Shown here piece after piece: positions 38,800 to 47,019 of a stretch of DNA of 64,000 bases. The position numbers and the translations under genes are program-made. Below the pieces are notes generated by a model. That model made no database searches, was not told where the DNA came from, and worked only from the letters and a program-made list of their open reading frames with translations. Source of the DNA: Chlorobaculum sp. 24CR (GTDB taxonomy: Bacteria; Bacteroidota; Chlorobiia; Chlorobiales; Chlorobiaceae); assembly GCF_004118635.1 (NCBI RefSeq), contig NZ_SDGU01000024.1:58580-122579 (forward strand), given 5' to 3'. Positions within the stretch are counted from its first letter, which is position 1, and the number at the start of each line of letters is the position of its first letter.

Positions 38800-39147
38800 A
38801 TGGCTAAAAAATCTACCAACAAAGAGACTCTGGAAGTAACGCCCGAAAAGAAACCGGCAAAAAAAGCCGCCGCGAGCGCGGAAGCCAAGCCGAAAACCGC
38901 GAAACCGAAAACCGCCAAAAAAGCGGCGCCGGACGAAGCCAAGCCCGCAAAAACCGCCAAGCCGCGCAAAAAAGCAAGCGCTGAACCCGCTGCGGTCGCC
39001 GCTCCCGAAGCCCCGGCGACCGCAAGCCCGGAGGCAACCGAAGAACAGATTCGCGTCGCCGCCTACTACCGCTGGGTTGAGCGCGGCATGTGCGACGGCT
39101 GCGACGAGGAGGACTGGATCGAAGCCGAGAAACAAATCAGGAAGTAA
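38800..39147 (+). CDS. DUF2934 protein with histone H1-like basic tail
   Basis: 115 residues. The first about 80 are Lys/Ala/Pro-rich and low complexity (EKKPAKKAAASAEAKPKTAK), like bacterial histone H1-like tails. The C-terminal about 40 residues (TEEQIRVAAYYRWVERGMCD then DEEDWIEAEKQIRK) match the short DUF2934 domain. DNA or RNA binding through the tail is a reasonable inference; the domain itself has no known role. An excellent terminator follows it. Confidence 0.75.
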   Translation: MAKKSTNKETLEVTPEKKPAKKAAASAEAKPKTAKPKTAKKAAPDEAKPAKTAKPRKKASAEPAAVAAPEAPATASPEATEEQIRVAAYYRWVERGMCDGCDEEDWIEAEKQIRK

Positions 39148-39171
39148 ACCGGTTCTTGTCTCTGTACATTA

Positions 39172-39200
39172 AAAAAAGCCATTCAATGAATGGCTTTTTT
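39172..39200 (+). terminator. Intrinsic terminator after the DUF2934 gene
   Basis: A 13-bp perfect stem AAAAAAGCCATTC / GAATGGCTTTTTT with a three-base AAT loop and a T-tract. The opposite A-tract makes it usable in both directions. Confidence 0.92.
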
Positions 39201-39251
39201 ATATTCAGTTTTTCCGTACCGGGACTCGCCGCCCACACAACACCGCTCTCC

Positions 39252-39419
39252 ATGAAATTTTTCACCTCCATCAACGAAAGCATCCGACTCCTTTTCGCCG
39301 GACTCTGGCTCGTTTTTCGGATCATTCTCGAATACTTCGGCATCATCAGCGACGGCAACGACCGCACCACCGGCATCAAGGACATGCGCGAAGAGTACAA
39401 AAAAGCCAACTACCGCTGA
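39252..39419 (+). CDS. Small membrane-associated protein of unknown function
   Basis: 55 residues (MKFFTSINESIRLLFAGLWL...). An amphipathic N-terminus leads into one hydrophobic helix (LLFAGLWLVFRIILEYFGII), then a short charged tail (KDMREEYKKANYR). The frame is open upstream through the terminator of the DUF2934 gene, so the ATG at 39252 is the sensible start. No family recognised. It converges on mntA with only 3 bases between the stops. Confidence 0.5.
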   Translation: MKFFTSINESIRLLFAGLWLVFRIILEYFGIISDGNDRTTGIKDMREEYKKANYR

Positions 39420-39422
39420 AGC

Positions 39423-39749
39423 TCAGAGGCTGGAGCTATCCGCCGCCTTGTCATAAAAGACGACCCCCGCCCGCCGGATATGCTCCCGCACCTCCCGATC
39501 GTTTATCAGACGCAAAACCGACAGATCGAAGGTATAAGGCAAAAGCAGATCGTCGATCTCGTCCATAATCCGGTACAAAATCTTCAGGTTCAACGCCTCC
39601 GACCCAACCAGCGTCAGATCGATATCCGACCCCGGCCTGTAATTCCCCATCGCCCGCGATCCGTACAGCATGGCGCGATCCACCTGCGGATACCGGGCCA
39701 GCACTCCCTGAATCCGCGCAATCACCGCACCGTCAAGTCCGTACTTCAT
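39423..39749 (-). CDS. mntA: MntA-type minimal nucleotidyltransferase (antitoxin)
   Basis: 108 residues with the minimal nucleotidyltransferase motif GS-X10-D-X-D intact (Gly30-Ser31, Asp42, Asp44; YGSRAMGNYRPGSDIDLTL) and a third acidic residue at Asp75. In characterised MntA-HepT pairs the nucleotidyltransferase adds AMP units to a tyrosine of the HEPN toxin and inactivates it. Its start overlaps the HepT stop by 4 bases, so both are expressed together. The catalytic residues suggest an active enzyme. Confidence 0.85.
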   Translation of the reverse strand: MKYGLDGAVIARIQGVLARYPQVDRAMLYGSRAMGNYRPGSDIDLTLVGSEALNLKILYRIMDEIDDLLLPYTFDLSVLRLINDREVREHIRRAGVVFYDKAADSSSL

Positions 39750-40171
39750 TCCGATTCCCGCCTGCTCAAAGGTTCAAGCGTTTCCAGCAGACGCTGAAAA
39801 GCGGCATGATAGCGTTGCCGGATCGCCTCCGAAATCTCATTCGCCACATCCTGATTATAGGTGTGAGAGGTCAGATTTCGGCTTTTGATCATCTCCATCC
39901 AGATATCGCCTTCAGCGAGAAGACCCCGCTTATACGCTTGACGAGTCGTGTCTTTCGATCCGTACAGCGGCTGAACTCCCATGTTTTCAAGGAAATCCTT
40001 CAAGGTATTCCAGGCCAGTTCATGGGTATATTCGAAAGCCTGAATCAACCCCTGCTCCTCAAGCTCGCTCAACGCCCTCTGACGGGCCAGTTCGACGGCC
40101 CGATCAAGCTGCCCAAAAGCCTGAATGAAATGATGGTACCGCTGTATCCAGCGAATATCTTGTGTGGTCAT
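39746..40171 (-). CDS. hepT: HepT-type HEPN-domain toxin (HI0074-like nucleotidyltransferase substrate-binding protein)
   Basis: 141 residues, all helical. The HEPN RNase motif is RNLTSHTY: Arg98, X4, His103, X, Tyr105, i.e. RX4HXY, where the Tyr is the AMPylation target in characterised HepT. This subgroup is also annotated as HI0074 family 'nucleotidyltransferase substrate binding protein'. It is the first gene of the pair, with mntA overlapping by 4 bases. Role as tRNA- or mRNA-cleaving toxin is known for the family, not shown here. Confidence 0.85.
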   Translation of the reverse strand: MTTQDIRWIQRYHHFIQAFGQLDRAVELARQRALSELEEQGLIQAFEYTHELAWNTLKDFLENMGVQPLYGSKDTTRQAYKRGLLAEGDIWMEMIKSRNLTSHTYNQDVANEISEAIRQRYHAAFQRLLETLEPLSRRESE

Positions 40172-40440
40172 GGCGATGATTTATACTATTGCCCTCGTTC
40201 TGATCGAGTAAACAAGCACGTCTTTTGAAACAAACGAGTACAAATAATCAAATCCAAATAAGCTTGCTCCCTGCCAGAAAAAGCATCACTCCTACCCTCG
40301 TCTCCCCCCATACACCACGAACCGGAGCATCGCGTACCCGCAGCGCGAGTTGTTGTATCCGACCTCGTCGAGCCAACGCAACGGTCCTCGCTGAAATTGA
40401 CAAAGTTTCCCGAAGTCACACCGACGCCAATTCCCCGCCC
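40172..40440. other. 269-bp non-coding gap with a possible gene remnant
   Basis: No intact gene. On the minus strand around 40292-40410 a frame reads GYNNSRCGYAMLRFVVYGGR, resembling the WYNNSR..RSAYR end of formylglycine-generating (SUMF1-like) domains, with nothing complete around it. It may be a decayed fragment; it could also be chance. Confidence 0.3.
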
Positions 40441-41385
40441 TCACCGGCTGAAAAAGAAGAGCGTCATCACGTAAACGGAGTACATGAGCACCAGCAGCAC
40501 GCCCTGCCTGCGTCGAACCCACCCGGTGCCTCGCCGGGGAACGGCGACGAGGAGCGACAAAACGCCGAAAAACAGCGCGGGGGCGACCTCCGTGAGCGGC
40601 ACGCGGATGGGGCGGATGATGGCCGCCACGGCGACGATGAAGAGGCTGTTGAAGATGTTGCTGCCCAGCACCGTGCCAACGCCGATGTCGTCGTGCCCCT
40701 TGAGCTTGGCCAGCACGGTCGAAGCCAGTTCGGGCACTGAGGTTCCGAACGCCACCAGCGTCGCGCCGATGATGAAGTCGTCGATACCAAAATCGCTCGC
40801 GATGCCGGTTGTGGAAATGACGATCAGCCGCCCGGCGGCGACCAGCAGCACAAGGCCCCCGGCAACCTGAACCCAGGGCAGAACCCTGTCGCTCACCGTC
40901 ACCTTGCCGTTCGACGGCGCGCGGTTTTTCAGCGCCTGCGTAACCGTCGTGGCCATCCATGCCGCGAAAATGGCGAGCATGAACACCCCTTCGAGCCGGT
41001 CGATCACGCCGTCGATAAGCAGAATCGTGGTGAGAACTGGAGCGAGAATGGCCACCGGCGCGTCCCGCTTCAGCACTTCGGAGCCAACCGGAATGCCGGA
41101 GATGAGCAGCGCCGTGCCGAGCACGATCGAGATGTTGACGATATTGCTGCCGAGCGCGTCGCCGAGGGAGAGAGATGATTTATCGACCAGTCCGGAGTTG
41201 ATCGCCACGGAGAGTTCCGGGCTCGATGTCGCGAACGCCGAGACCGTGACCGCAACAATCGAGGGCGCGATGCGCAGCACCGCCGCGACTCCCGACGTAC
41301 CCCGGACGAACAGTTCACCGCCAAAGGCGGCGCACGCAATGCCGGTCAGTAAAAAAAGATAGTCACTCACCATAACCTGTTTCAT
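40441..41385 (-). CDS. Calcium/sodium antiporter (CaCA family, YrbG-like)
   Basis: 314 residues with about ten TM helices. The two inverted alpha repeats are clear: TVSAFATSSPELSVAINSGL with DALGSNIVN, and TLVAFGTSVPELASTVLAKL with VLGSNIFN. The conserved acidic residues of the ion sites (PEL) are present. It would exchange Na+ or H+ for Ca2+ across the inner membrane. It ends 3 bases into the noted gap and is followed on the same strand by the toxin-antitoxin pair. Confidence 0.92.
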   Translation of the reverse strand: MKQVMVSDYLFLLTGIACAAFGGELFVRGTSGVAAVLRIAPSIVAVTVSAFATSSPELSVAINSGLVDKSSLSLGDALGSNIVNISIVLGTALLISGIPVGSEVLKRDAPVAILAPVLTTILLIDGVIDRLEGVFMLAIFAAWMATTVTQALKNRAPSNGKVTVSDRVLPWVQVAGGLVLLVAAGRLIVISTTGIASDFGIDDFIIGATLVAFGTSVPELASTVLAKLKGHDDIGVGTVLGSNIFNSLFIVAVAAIIRPIRVPLTEVAPALFFGVLSLLVAVPRRGTGWVRRRQGVLLVLMYSVYVMTLFFFSR

Positions 41386-41506
41386 GGCTTTTGTGCCGAG
41401 CCGATTCCTTCAACGCATTCAGAAAAAGCTCCGTAAAAAAGCTCGCCACACGTTGCCAATGCTCCGGCGAGCGAAGGGTTCCCCGATCAAACCGGCAAAA
41501 GAGCGC

Positions 41507-42247
41507 TCAATCCGAGCCATCACCGGCGGCGACCGTAATATCGACCGTCTGACTGAACTGCACCATCGCGTTTGCCGATGGCTTCTGGGAGACGACCGTA
41601 CCGGGCACCAGAAGGTACGAGTGCTCGTAACTGACCTTCCCCACCCTCATGCCGTTTCTGATGATGAGGCTTCTTGCCTGATCGACCGACATGCCAAGCA
41701 CGTCGGGCACGACCACAAGCCTCGCGCCCATCGGCTCCTGTTCGAGTTTGCCGACGATGAACGACATCTCGCTACCAGACTTGAGCACCACGTCGGGCGG
41801 CACGGACTGGCTGAGCACCCGCCCGTCCTCGTCGGAATCGGAGACCGCCTGCAACTGCACCTCGGTAACGACCATGCCGAGCCGTTCGAGTTCACGACGC
41901 GCCTCCGTTTCGGTACGCCCTACCAGATCGGGCACGGGGTAACTCGGCTTGTCGCGCCGGTTAAGCACCAGCGAAATGCTGCGCCCAGGCTTGACCACCG
42001 AGTTGGGTTCGGGAACCTGATCGATAACCAGATCGGGCGACACGTCGGGCAGGTAACGCACATTGAAACGTTTCGTCGCCTTCAGTCCCTTCTTGCGCAA
42101 CTCCGTGACGGCCATGTCATAGCTCATGTTCCTGACATCCGGCACGGAGAGTTGCTCTCCGCTTTCGGTCAAGTAGGGCAGCAAAAATTTATCGGCGGCG
42201 ACGATGGCGGCAATAAACAGGATCAGGAGTACTATTACGTTTTTCAT
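41507..42247 (-). CDS. Membrane-anchored PASTA-domain protein
   Basis: 246 residues: an N-terminal TM anchor (VIVLLILFIAAIVAADKFL) then three PASTA repeats. Each shows the VPDVxGMxxxxAxxxLxxxG pattern: LSVPDVRNMSYDMAVTELRK, YPVPDLVGRTETEARRELER and VVVPDVLGMSVDQARSLIIR. PASTA domains bind muropeptides or uncrosslinked peptidoglycan. No kinase domain is fused, unlike PknB-type proteins. It lies 49 bases past the polyprenyl synthase, whose product carries peptidoglycan precursors, which fits a cell-wall role. Confidence 0.85.
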   Translation of the reverse strand: MKNVIVLLILFIAAIVAADKFLLPYLTESGEQLSVPDVRNMSYDMAVTELRKKGLKATKRFNVRYLPDVSPDLVIDQVPEPNSVVKPGRSISLVLNRRDKPSYPVPDLVGRTETEARRELERLGMVVTEVQLQAVSDSDEDGRVLSQSVPPDVVLKSGSEMSFIVGKLEQEPMGARLVVVPDVLGMSVDQARSLIIRNGMRVGKVSYEHSYLLVPGTVVSQKPSANAMVQFSQTVDITVAAGDGSD

Positions 42248-42296
42248 CTTGACTGACCAGTCTGGAAATGCTGGGTTAGCGGTGACGGCGGCGGCT

Positions 42297-43271
42297 TCAG
42301 TGCTGCCGCTTCATGACGAAATCGACAAGGAGCTGGAGGGAGCGTTTGGCGTCACTTTCGGGAAAGCGAGCGAGCGATTCAAGCGCCTTGTCGGCAAAGC
42401 CCTCGGCCACGGTCGCCGAGTATTCGAGTCCGCCTTTGCGGGTGACGAAGTCGATCACTTCGGCGGTTCTGACCGAACGTTTCCGGGAGCTTTTCAGGAT
42501 AGACTTGATCCTGTTCTGCTCCGATTTGTCCGATTGACGAAGGGCGTGGATGAGCGGCAGGGTGATCTTGCGATCCTTGATGTCGATGCCGAGCTGCTTG
42601 CCGGTTTTTTTGGAGTCGCCGGTGTAGTCGAGCAGGTCGTCCCTGATCTGGAAGGCGAGACCGAGAAATTCACCATAGCTCTTCAGGCTGGCGATCTCGT
42701 CTTCGGAGTCGGTGGCGGTGGCCGCGCCGATGGCGCACGAGGTGGCGATGAGCGAGCCGGTCTTGTCGGCGATGACACTCACGTAATCCTCTTCGGTAAT
42801 GTCGAGGCTGCGGGTCTTCTGTATCTGGAGAATCTCCCCCTCGCTCATGCGCCGAACCGCTTCGGAGACGAGATGCAGCGAGCGGTAATCCTTGTTTTCG
42901 AGCGAGTAGAGCAGGCCCTTGGAGAGCAGATAGTCACCGATCAGCACCGATATCTTGTTTTTCCACAAGGCGTTGATCGACGGAATGCCGCGGCGCATCT
43001 CGGCGCCATCGACCACGTCATCGTGAATCAGCGTGGCTGAGTGCAACAGCTCCACCATGATCGCTCCGCGATAGGTGACGTCGTGAACGCCGCCACACGC
43101 CTTGGCGGCAAGGATCACCAGCGTCGGCCTGATCTGCTTGCCCTGCTGCCGGAGCACGTAGCGCGTGACCTTGTCAACCAGACTGTTGCTCGAATGGAGC
43201 ACCGTTTTGTAGCGCTCCTGGAACTGTTTCAGCTCTTCCGTGACGGAAGATGTCACCAGATTAATATCCAC
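42297..43271 (-). CDS. Polyprenyl diphosphate synthase
   Basis: Trans-isoprenyl diphosphate synthase that lengthens farnesyl diphosphate with IPP units. First aspartate-rich motif LIHDDVVDGAEMRRG, second QIRDDLLDYTGD. 324 residues from the GTG at 43271 (start VDINLVTSSVTEE, GAGG five bases upstream); the frame is open to an ATG at 43361 and to 43397. The product length, probably C40 or so for quinone or lipid carrier, cannot be set from sequence. It is divergent from tatC. Confidence 0.9.
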   Translation of the reverse strand: MDINLVTSSVTEELKQFQERYKTVLHSSNSLVDKVTRYVLRQQGKQIRPTLVILAAKACGGVHDVTYRGAIMVELLHSATLIHDDVVDGAEMRRGIPSINALWKNKISVLIGDYLLSKGLLYSLENKDYRSLHLVSEAVRRMSEGEILQIQKTRSLDITEEDYVSVIADKTGSLIATSCAIGAATATDSEDEIASLKSYGEFLGLAFQIRDDLLDYTGDSKKTGKQLGIDIKDRKITLPLIHALRQSDKSEQNRIKSILKSSRKRSVRTAEVIDFVTRKGGLEYSATVAEGFADKALESLARFPESDAKRSLQLLVDFVMKRQH

Positions 43272-43576
43272 CTGATCCTCTGTACTTGAGTGTGCCCCGC
43301 CAATAGCCCGGCACGATTTGCGCTTACGTTCAAAACCGTGTGAAGTTATCGATATTTCCATGATTGAGCAAATCACCTTCCGCCACCCCGGATTCATGCC
43401 GCTTTCCGCGCGGCTTCATTGCCAAAAAACCATTTGCGCACAAAGGCGATCTTTGTTACTATGAAACGGGTTACTGGCTCTCCGGGCGTCCGCCGCCAGG
43501 CATTGCCCGTCATCCTCCTGAAATTTTCCCAAACTCTGTAAGCGCCTTCCGAGGCAACCCGGCTCCCCGATTCGAC

Positions 43577-44581
43577 ATGAGTAACGAAAACGAACCAACC
43601 ATACCGCCAGAGGATGGCAAAGGGACCGGTGCGGAGACCGGAAACAATAAAGAAACCACGCTTCCGGCGCTGCCCGAAAAAGAGGAGCCGCAAGAGCAGG
43701 AGGAGCACAAAAACGGGGAGAACTTCGATTTTCCTGATGAGGAGTTTAAGGCGCTCGAAAAATCCTCCGCCGAAATAGCTGAGCCGACCGCCCAGGTAAA
43801 CACCGAAGCGGCAGAACCGGAACAGGAGGCCGAGCCTGAAGGCATGGGCTTTCTCGACCATCTCGAAGAGCTGCGCTGGAGGTTCATCCGGGCCGGTATC
43901 GCATTTGTGGTGGCAGCCATCGCCACCGCTTTCTTTTCCGACTTTCTGGTCAACCAGATACTTATCAGACCACTCAAAGAGAGTGGCCCCAACATTCATT
44001 TGCAGAACCTGGTGCCCTACGGCCAGATTTCACTCTACCTCCAGGTGATCGTTTTTGCGGCCTTCGTGCTCACGTTTCCCGTTCTGGTGTGGCAGATATG
44101 GGAATTCATCGAACCCGGCCTGCATGAAACCGAAAAAGCGGCAAGCCGTTTTATCATTTTCTTTATTTCGATCTGCTTCTTCTCCGGCATCGCTTTCGGC
44201 TACTTCGTGTTCCTGCCGATTTCGCTGAAGTTCTTCGCCGGATTCGGCTCCGACCTCATCGTCAACAACATCGCCGTTCAGGACTATATCAGCTTCTTCA
44301 TGGGCACCCTCTTGACGACCGGTCTGGTCTTCGAGCTGCCGTTCGTTTCTTACGTGCTGTCGAAAATCGGCCTGCTGACCCCGGCCTTCATGCGTTTTTA
44401 CCGGCGTCATGCGGTCGTGACGCTGATTGTCATCGCTGCCCTCGTCACTCCTTCGACCGACATGGTCACTCAGGCGGTCATCGCCATTCCGATGATTCTG
44501 CTGTACGAAATCAGCATCTACATTTCAGCCGGCGTACAGAAAAAGCGGAGCAAGAAATTGATGGAGGAGTCAGCGGCATGA
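43577..44581 (+). CDS. tatC: Sec-independent translocase subunit TatC
   Basis: Membrane receptor of the twin-arginine translocase. 334 residues from the ATG at 43577 (MSNENEPT). The family portion begins after about 95 acidic, low-complexity residues, at GFLDHLEELRWRFIRAG, and has six TM helices with the FPVLVWQIWEFIEPGL and FELPFVSYVLSKIGLLTP segments. The N-terminal extension is unusual for TatC. tatA/B are not in the window. The stop overlaps the next start (ATGA). Confidence 0.95.
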   Translation: MSNENEPTIPPEDGKGTGAETGNNKETTLPALPEKEEPQEQEEHKNGENFDFPDEEFKALEKSSAEIAEPTAQVNTEAAEPEQEAEPEGMGFLDHLEELRWRFIRAGIAFVVAAIATAFFSDFLVNQILIRPLKESGPNIHLQNLVPYGQISLYLQVIVFAAFVLTFPVLVWQIWEFIEPGLHETEKAASRFIIFFISICFFSGIAFGYFVFLPISLKFFAGFGSDLIVNNIAVQDYISFFMGTLLTTGLVFELPFVSYVLSKIGLLTPAFMRFYRRHAVVTLIVIAALVTPSTDMVTQAVIAIPMILLYEISIYISAGVQKKRSKKLMEESAA

Positions 44582-45609
44582 ACGCCGCCGATGCCGTCCG
44601 CTCGAACGTGGTGTTCGAGGTTGTCGAAAGTTCACTCCTGCAAGGCAACCCGCTCGGTGATCCCGCCACGCGCCACGTGCCGGTTTATCTGCCGCCATCG
44701 TATCGCGAGAGCGAAACGACGCGCTACCCGGTGATTTATCTGCTCGCTGGATTCGCCTCCACCGGCATGAGCTTTCTGAACTTCAGCTTTGGCCGCCCAA
44801 CCCTGCCGGAGATGCTTGACTCGATGATCCGGATGGGCGAAATGCCGGAAGCGATCGTCGTCATGCCGGAGTGCATGACCCGCTACGGCGGCTCGCAGTA
44901 CGTCGATTCCGCCGCCACCGGTCCGTACGAAAGCTACCTCACGGGCGAACTGATCCCGCACATCGACCGGCAGTTCCGCACACTTGCGGCGGCGCGGCAT
45001 CGGGCTGTCGTCGGCAAATCGTCGGGGGGATTCGGTGCGCTCCGGCTCGGCATGAACCACCCGGAACTCTTCGCGGCGGTGGGCTGCCACAGCGGCGACA
45101 TGGATTTCGAGCTCTGCTACCGCCCGAACTTTCCCGTGGCGGCGCGGATTCTCGAAAAGTACGACGGCAATGTCGCGACCTTTTTCACCCGATGGGAGTC
45201 GCTCGACAAAAAGCCGCGAGGCGAGTTCGCCCTGCTCGACCTGATGGCGATGGCCGCCTGCTACTCGCCGGACGCCTCGATGCCGCCGCCCGGCAACATG
45301 CGGCTCCCCTTCGAGCCGCGCACCTGCCAGCTCGTGCCGGAAGTCTGGGCGCAGTGGAAACGCTTCGACCCGCTGACAATGCTCGAAGCGGAGCAATGCC
45401 AGGAGGCGCTCGGCTCGCTTCGCCTGCTTTTCCTCGACTGCGGCTCGCAGGACGAGTACAACCTCCAGTTCGGCCACCGGCGCTTTTCGGCGAGAGCCAC
45501 CGAGCTTGGCATCGCGCACCGCTACGAAGAGTTCCCCGACACCCACGCCGACACCTCCTACCGCTACCGCGTTTCGCTCCCGCTGCTCGCCGAAGCGATT
45601 GCGGGGTAA
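44578..45609 (+). CDS. Putative esterase (alpha/beta hydrolase, esterase D family)
   Basis: 343 residues. Opens with RHVPVYLPPSYRESETTRYPVIYLLAGF, typical of the esterase-D/Fes family; nucleophile Ser148 in VVGKSSGGFGALRLG. Acid and His lie near the C-terminal end, around DCGSQDEYNLQF and THADTSYRYR. No signal peptide. It is coupled to tatC by ATGA, so probably co-expressed with it; a functional link with Tat is not implied. Possible substrates are acylated sugars or formyl-glutathione-like esters. Confidence 0.85.
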   Translation: MNAADAVRSNVVFEVVESSLLQGNPLGDPATRHVPVYLPPSYRESETTRYPVIYLLAGFASTGMSFLNFSFGRPTLPEMLDSMIRMGEMPEAIVVMPECMTRYGGSQYVDSAATGPYESYLTGELIPHIDRQFRTLAAARHRAVVGKSSGGFGALRLGMNHPELFAAVGCHSGDMDFELCYRPNFPVAARILEKYDGNVATFFTRWESLDKKPRGEFALLDLMAMAACYSPDASMPPPGNMRLPFEPRTCQLVPEVWAQWKRFDPLTMLEAEQCQEALGSLRLLFLDCGSQDEYNLQFGHRRFSARATELGIAHRYEEFPDTHADTSYRYRVSLPLLAEAIAG

Positions 45610-45681
45610 CGGGCGACCAAAATACATTGTGATGATTCCGGCAAGTCGGAACGGTCGGAAGTCTGAAAAACCTGATAGCTG

Positions 45682-45704
45682 ATTCAGGAGGGTTTTAACC
45701 CGAC
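45682..45704. repeat. 23-nt intergenic direct repeat, unit 1
   Basis: Starts ATTCAGGAGGGTTTTAACCC and ends CGAC. The second unit at 45757 differs at one base. Each unit includes a GGGTT..AACCC inverted element. Confidence 0.8.
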
Positions 45705-45756
45705 AGTTATCGGGAAATTCAATCTTCCCTCCTCTTCTGTTGCCCTGGCGTCTTAC

Positions 45757-45779
45757 ATTCAGGAGGGTTTCAACCCGAC
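45757..45779. repeat. 23-nt intergenic direct repeat, unit 2
   Basis: Starts ATTCAGGAGGGTTTCAACCC and ends CGAC; matches unit 1 in 22 of 23 positions, 75 bases downstream. Confidence 0.8.
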
Positions 45780-45807
45780 GGACATTCAGTCTTGTATTGC
45801 TGTTCAG

Positions 45808-45827
45808 CCCCGGCTTTCAAGCCGGGG
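45808..45827. repeat. 9-bp GC-rich hairpin
   Basis: CCCCGGCTT, two-base loop, AAGCCGGGG: a perfect stem in the esterase/coaE gap. Such GC hairpins are typical of REP-like intergenic elements; I see no T-run. Confidence 0.6.
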
Positions 45828-45845
45828 GGCGCAGGTAACGCAAAA

Positions 45846-45866
45846 CAAAAAAAAGGGCTTTAGCCC
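45846..45866 (-). terminator. Intrinsic terminator-like hairpin downstream of coaE
   Basis: On the minus strand: GGGCT, AA loop, AGCCC followed by a run of eight Ts. The stem is short (5 bp), but the T-run is good. It lies 58 bases past the coaE stop. Confidence 0.55.
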
Positions 45867-45924
45867 AATTTCCAACAATGGCGGTGATTTCGATTTCGAG
45901 GAAAAAGTTGGGAGAGGCGTTTAG

Positions 45925-46548
45925 TCACTCTGCCACCGTCATGAGGCTCCGGTAAATCTGCTCCACCTGCGAGCGCAGCTCTTCGAGCGTACCGTCGTTA
46001 AAAATCACGTAGTGCGCCCGCTCGATGAGCCTCTCCTGCGGCCACTGCGCAGCCATGCGCTTTGTCGCCTCCTCCCTGCCGAGACCGCGCTTGACGGCGC
46101 GGTCGAGGCGCAGGCCGTCGCCAGCCGCCACCACAATGATGCGGTCGAGGTCGCGATCCGCGCCCGCCTCGAAAAGTATGGCCGCCTCCTTGCAGAGCAT
46201 CCGCTTTCCTTCGCGGGCGCACCGCTTCACCTCGCGCGCAAAGGCTTCACGCACTTTCGGATGGATGAGTCGATTGAGGGCGGTAAGTTTTTCGGGATCG
46301 GAAAAGACCACCGAGGCGATGGCTTTGCGGTCGATCTGGAGCTGGCCCGACCCGTCGCGGGAATAGACGTCGCGGCCAAACAGCTCCTCGATGCCCCGGA
46401 TGACTTCGGGGTCTTCGAGTTGCAGCTCTCTGGCAACCCGGTCGGCCTCGAACAGTTCGCAGCCCATTCCGGCGAGCATGGCGCACACCGTGCTCTTGCC
46501 GCTCCCGATGCCGCCGGTCACTCCGACCAGCAATGGCAGGCGCTCCAT
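45925..46548 (-). CDS. coaE: Dephospho-CoA kinase
   Basis: Last step of coenzyme A synthesis: phosphorylation of dephospho-CoA. P-loop GVTGGIGSGKSTVCAML at the N-terminus, DRVARELQLEDPEVI, LTALNRLIHPKVREAFA and the late RAVKRGLGREEATKRMAAQ segment. 207 residues. It is 3 bases downstream of the lipoprotein gene, on the same strand. Confidence 0.95.
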   Translation of the reverse strand: MERLPLLVGVTGGIGSGKSTVCAMLAGMGCELFEADRVARELQLEDPEVIRGIEELFGRDVYSRDGSGQLQIDRKAIASVVFSDPEKLTALNRLIHPKVREAFAREVKRCAREGKRMLCKEAAILFEAGADRDLDRIIVVAAGDGLRLDRAVKRGLGREEATKRMAAQWPQERLIERAHYVIFNDGTLEELRSQVEQIYRSLMTVAE

Positions 46549-46551
46549 CGT

Positions 46552-46878
46552 TTACGGCCTTTCCTGACCGAGGTTACGGCGCACCTCAAGCAACACTTTG
46601 CGCCAAAGCTCGGGATCGCGCGAATAGGCGTTCAGCCTCGCGTCAAAGGTTTTCTGGTCGAGTTTGTGCCGGACGAACAGCGTATCGAGTCCCGCCGGGG
46701 TGAGATCGGTCCAAGGCGCCGCCCTGCCTTTATCCGTCACGCCGGAGCGGGCCAGATAATCGGCGTAAAACGCGGCAAAATGGTGATCGTCCGCACTGAG
46801 ATTGTCCGCATTCCGAGAGCCGCAGCCGACCATCAGAAGCACGAAGAGCGCCATGAACGAGAGCCGCCGAAGCAGCAC
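46552..46878 (-). CDS. Small predicted lipoprotein of unknown function
   Basis: 108 residues from the GTG at 46878. The start gives LLRRLSFMALFVLLMVGCGS, an almost ideal lipoprotein signal (two Arg, hydrophobic core, LMVGC lipobox). The mature part is short and helical with charged surfaces (DHHFAAFYADYLARSGVT, DKGRAAPWTDLTPAGLD). The frame is open to a TTG at 46923; an ATG at 46854 would lose the Arg pair. Four bases separate its stop from coaE. No family recognised. Confidence 0.65.
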   Translation of the reverse strand: MLLRRLSFMALFVLLMVGCGSRNADNLSADDHHFAAFYADYLARSGVTDKGRAAPWTDLTPAGLDTLFVRHKLDQKTFDARLNAYSRDPELWRKVLLEVRRNLGQERP

Positions 46879-47019
46879 AAATCCTTTATGTATCAATGTG
46901 AAATTGAGATTCAACTGTTTCAAACTATTTTTCCGAGCGCTGAAACTAAAAAGGTCAGGAGCCGGGTTAATGGGTTACTTCGTAACGTAGCCTGCTTAAC
47001 GATAAAAATCAATAGTCAC

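Larger units (their letters stand above)
45610..45924. other. 315-bp intergenic block with direct repeats and hairpins
   Basis: Convergent gap between the esterase and coaE. It holds two 23-nt direct repeats 75 bases apart (45682-45704, 45757-45779), a CCCGA/TCGGG stem, a 9-bp GC hairpin (45808-45827) and a coaE-side terminator-like hairpin. It contains no gene. Confidence 0.7.

Noticed and set aside
46012..47019. Long plus-strand open frame antisense to coaE and the lipoprotein gene
   Set aside because: Only its last 200 codons are real (sodB); the rest is a shadow of genes on the other strand.
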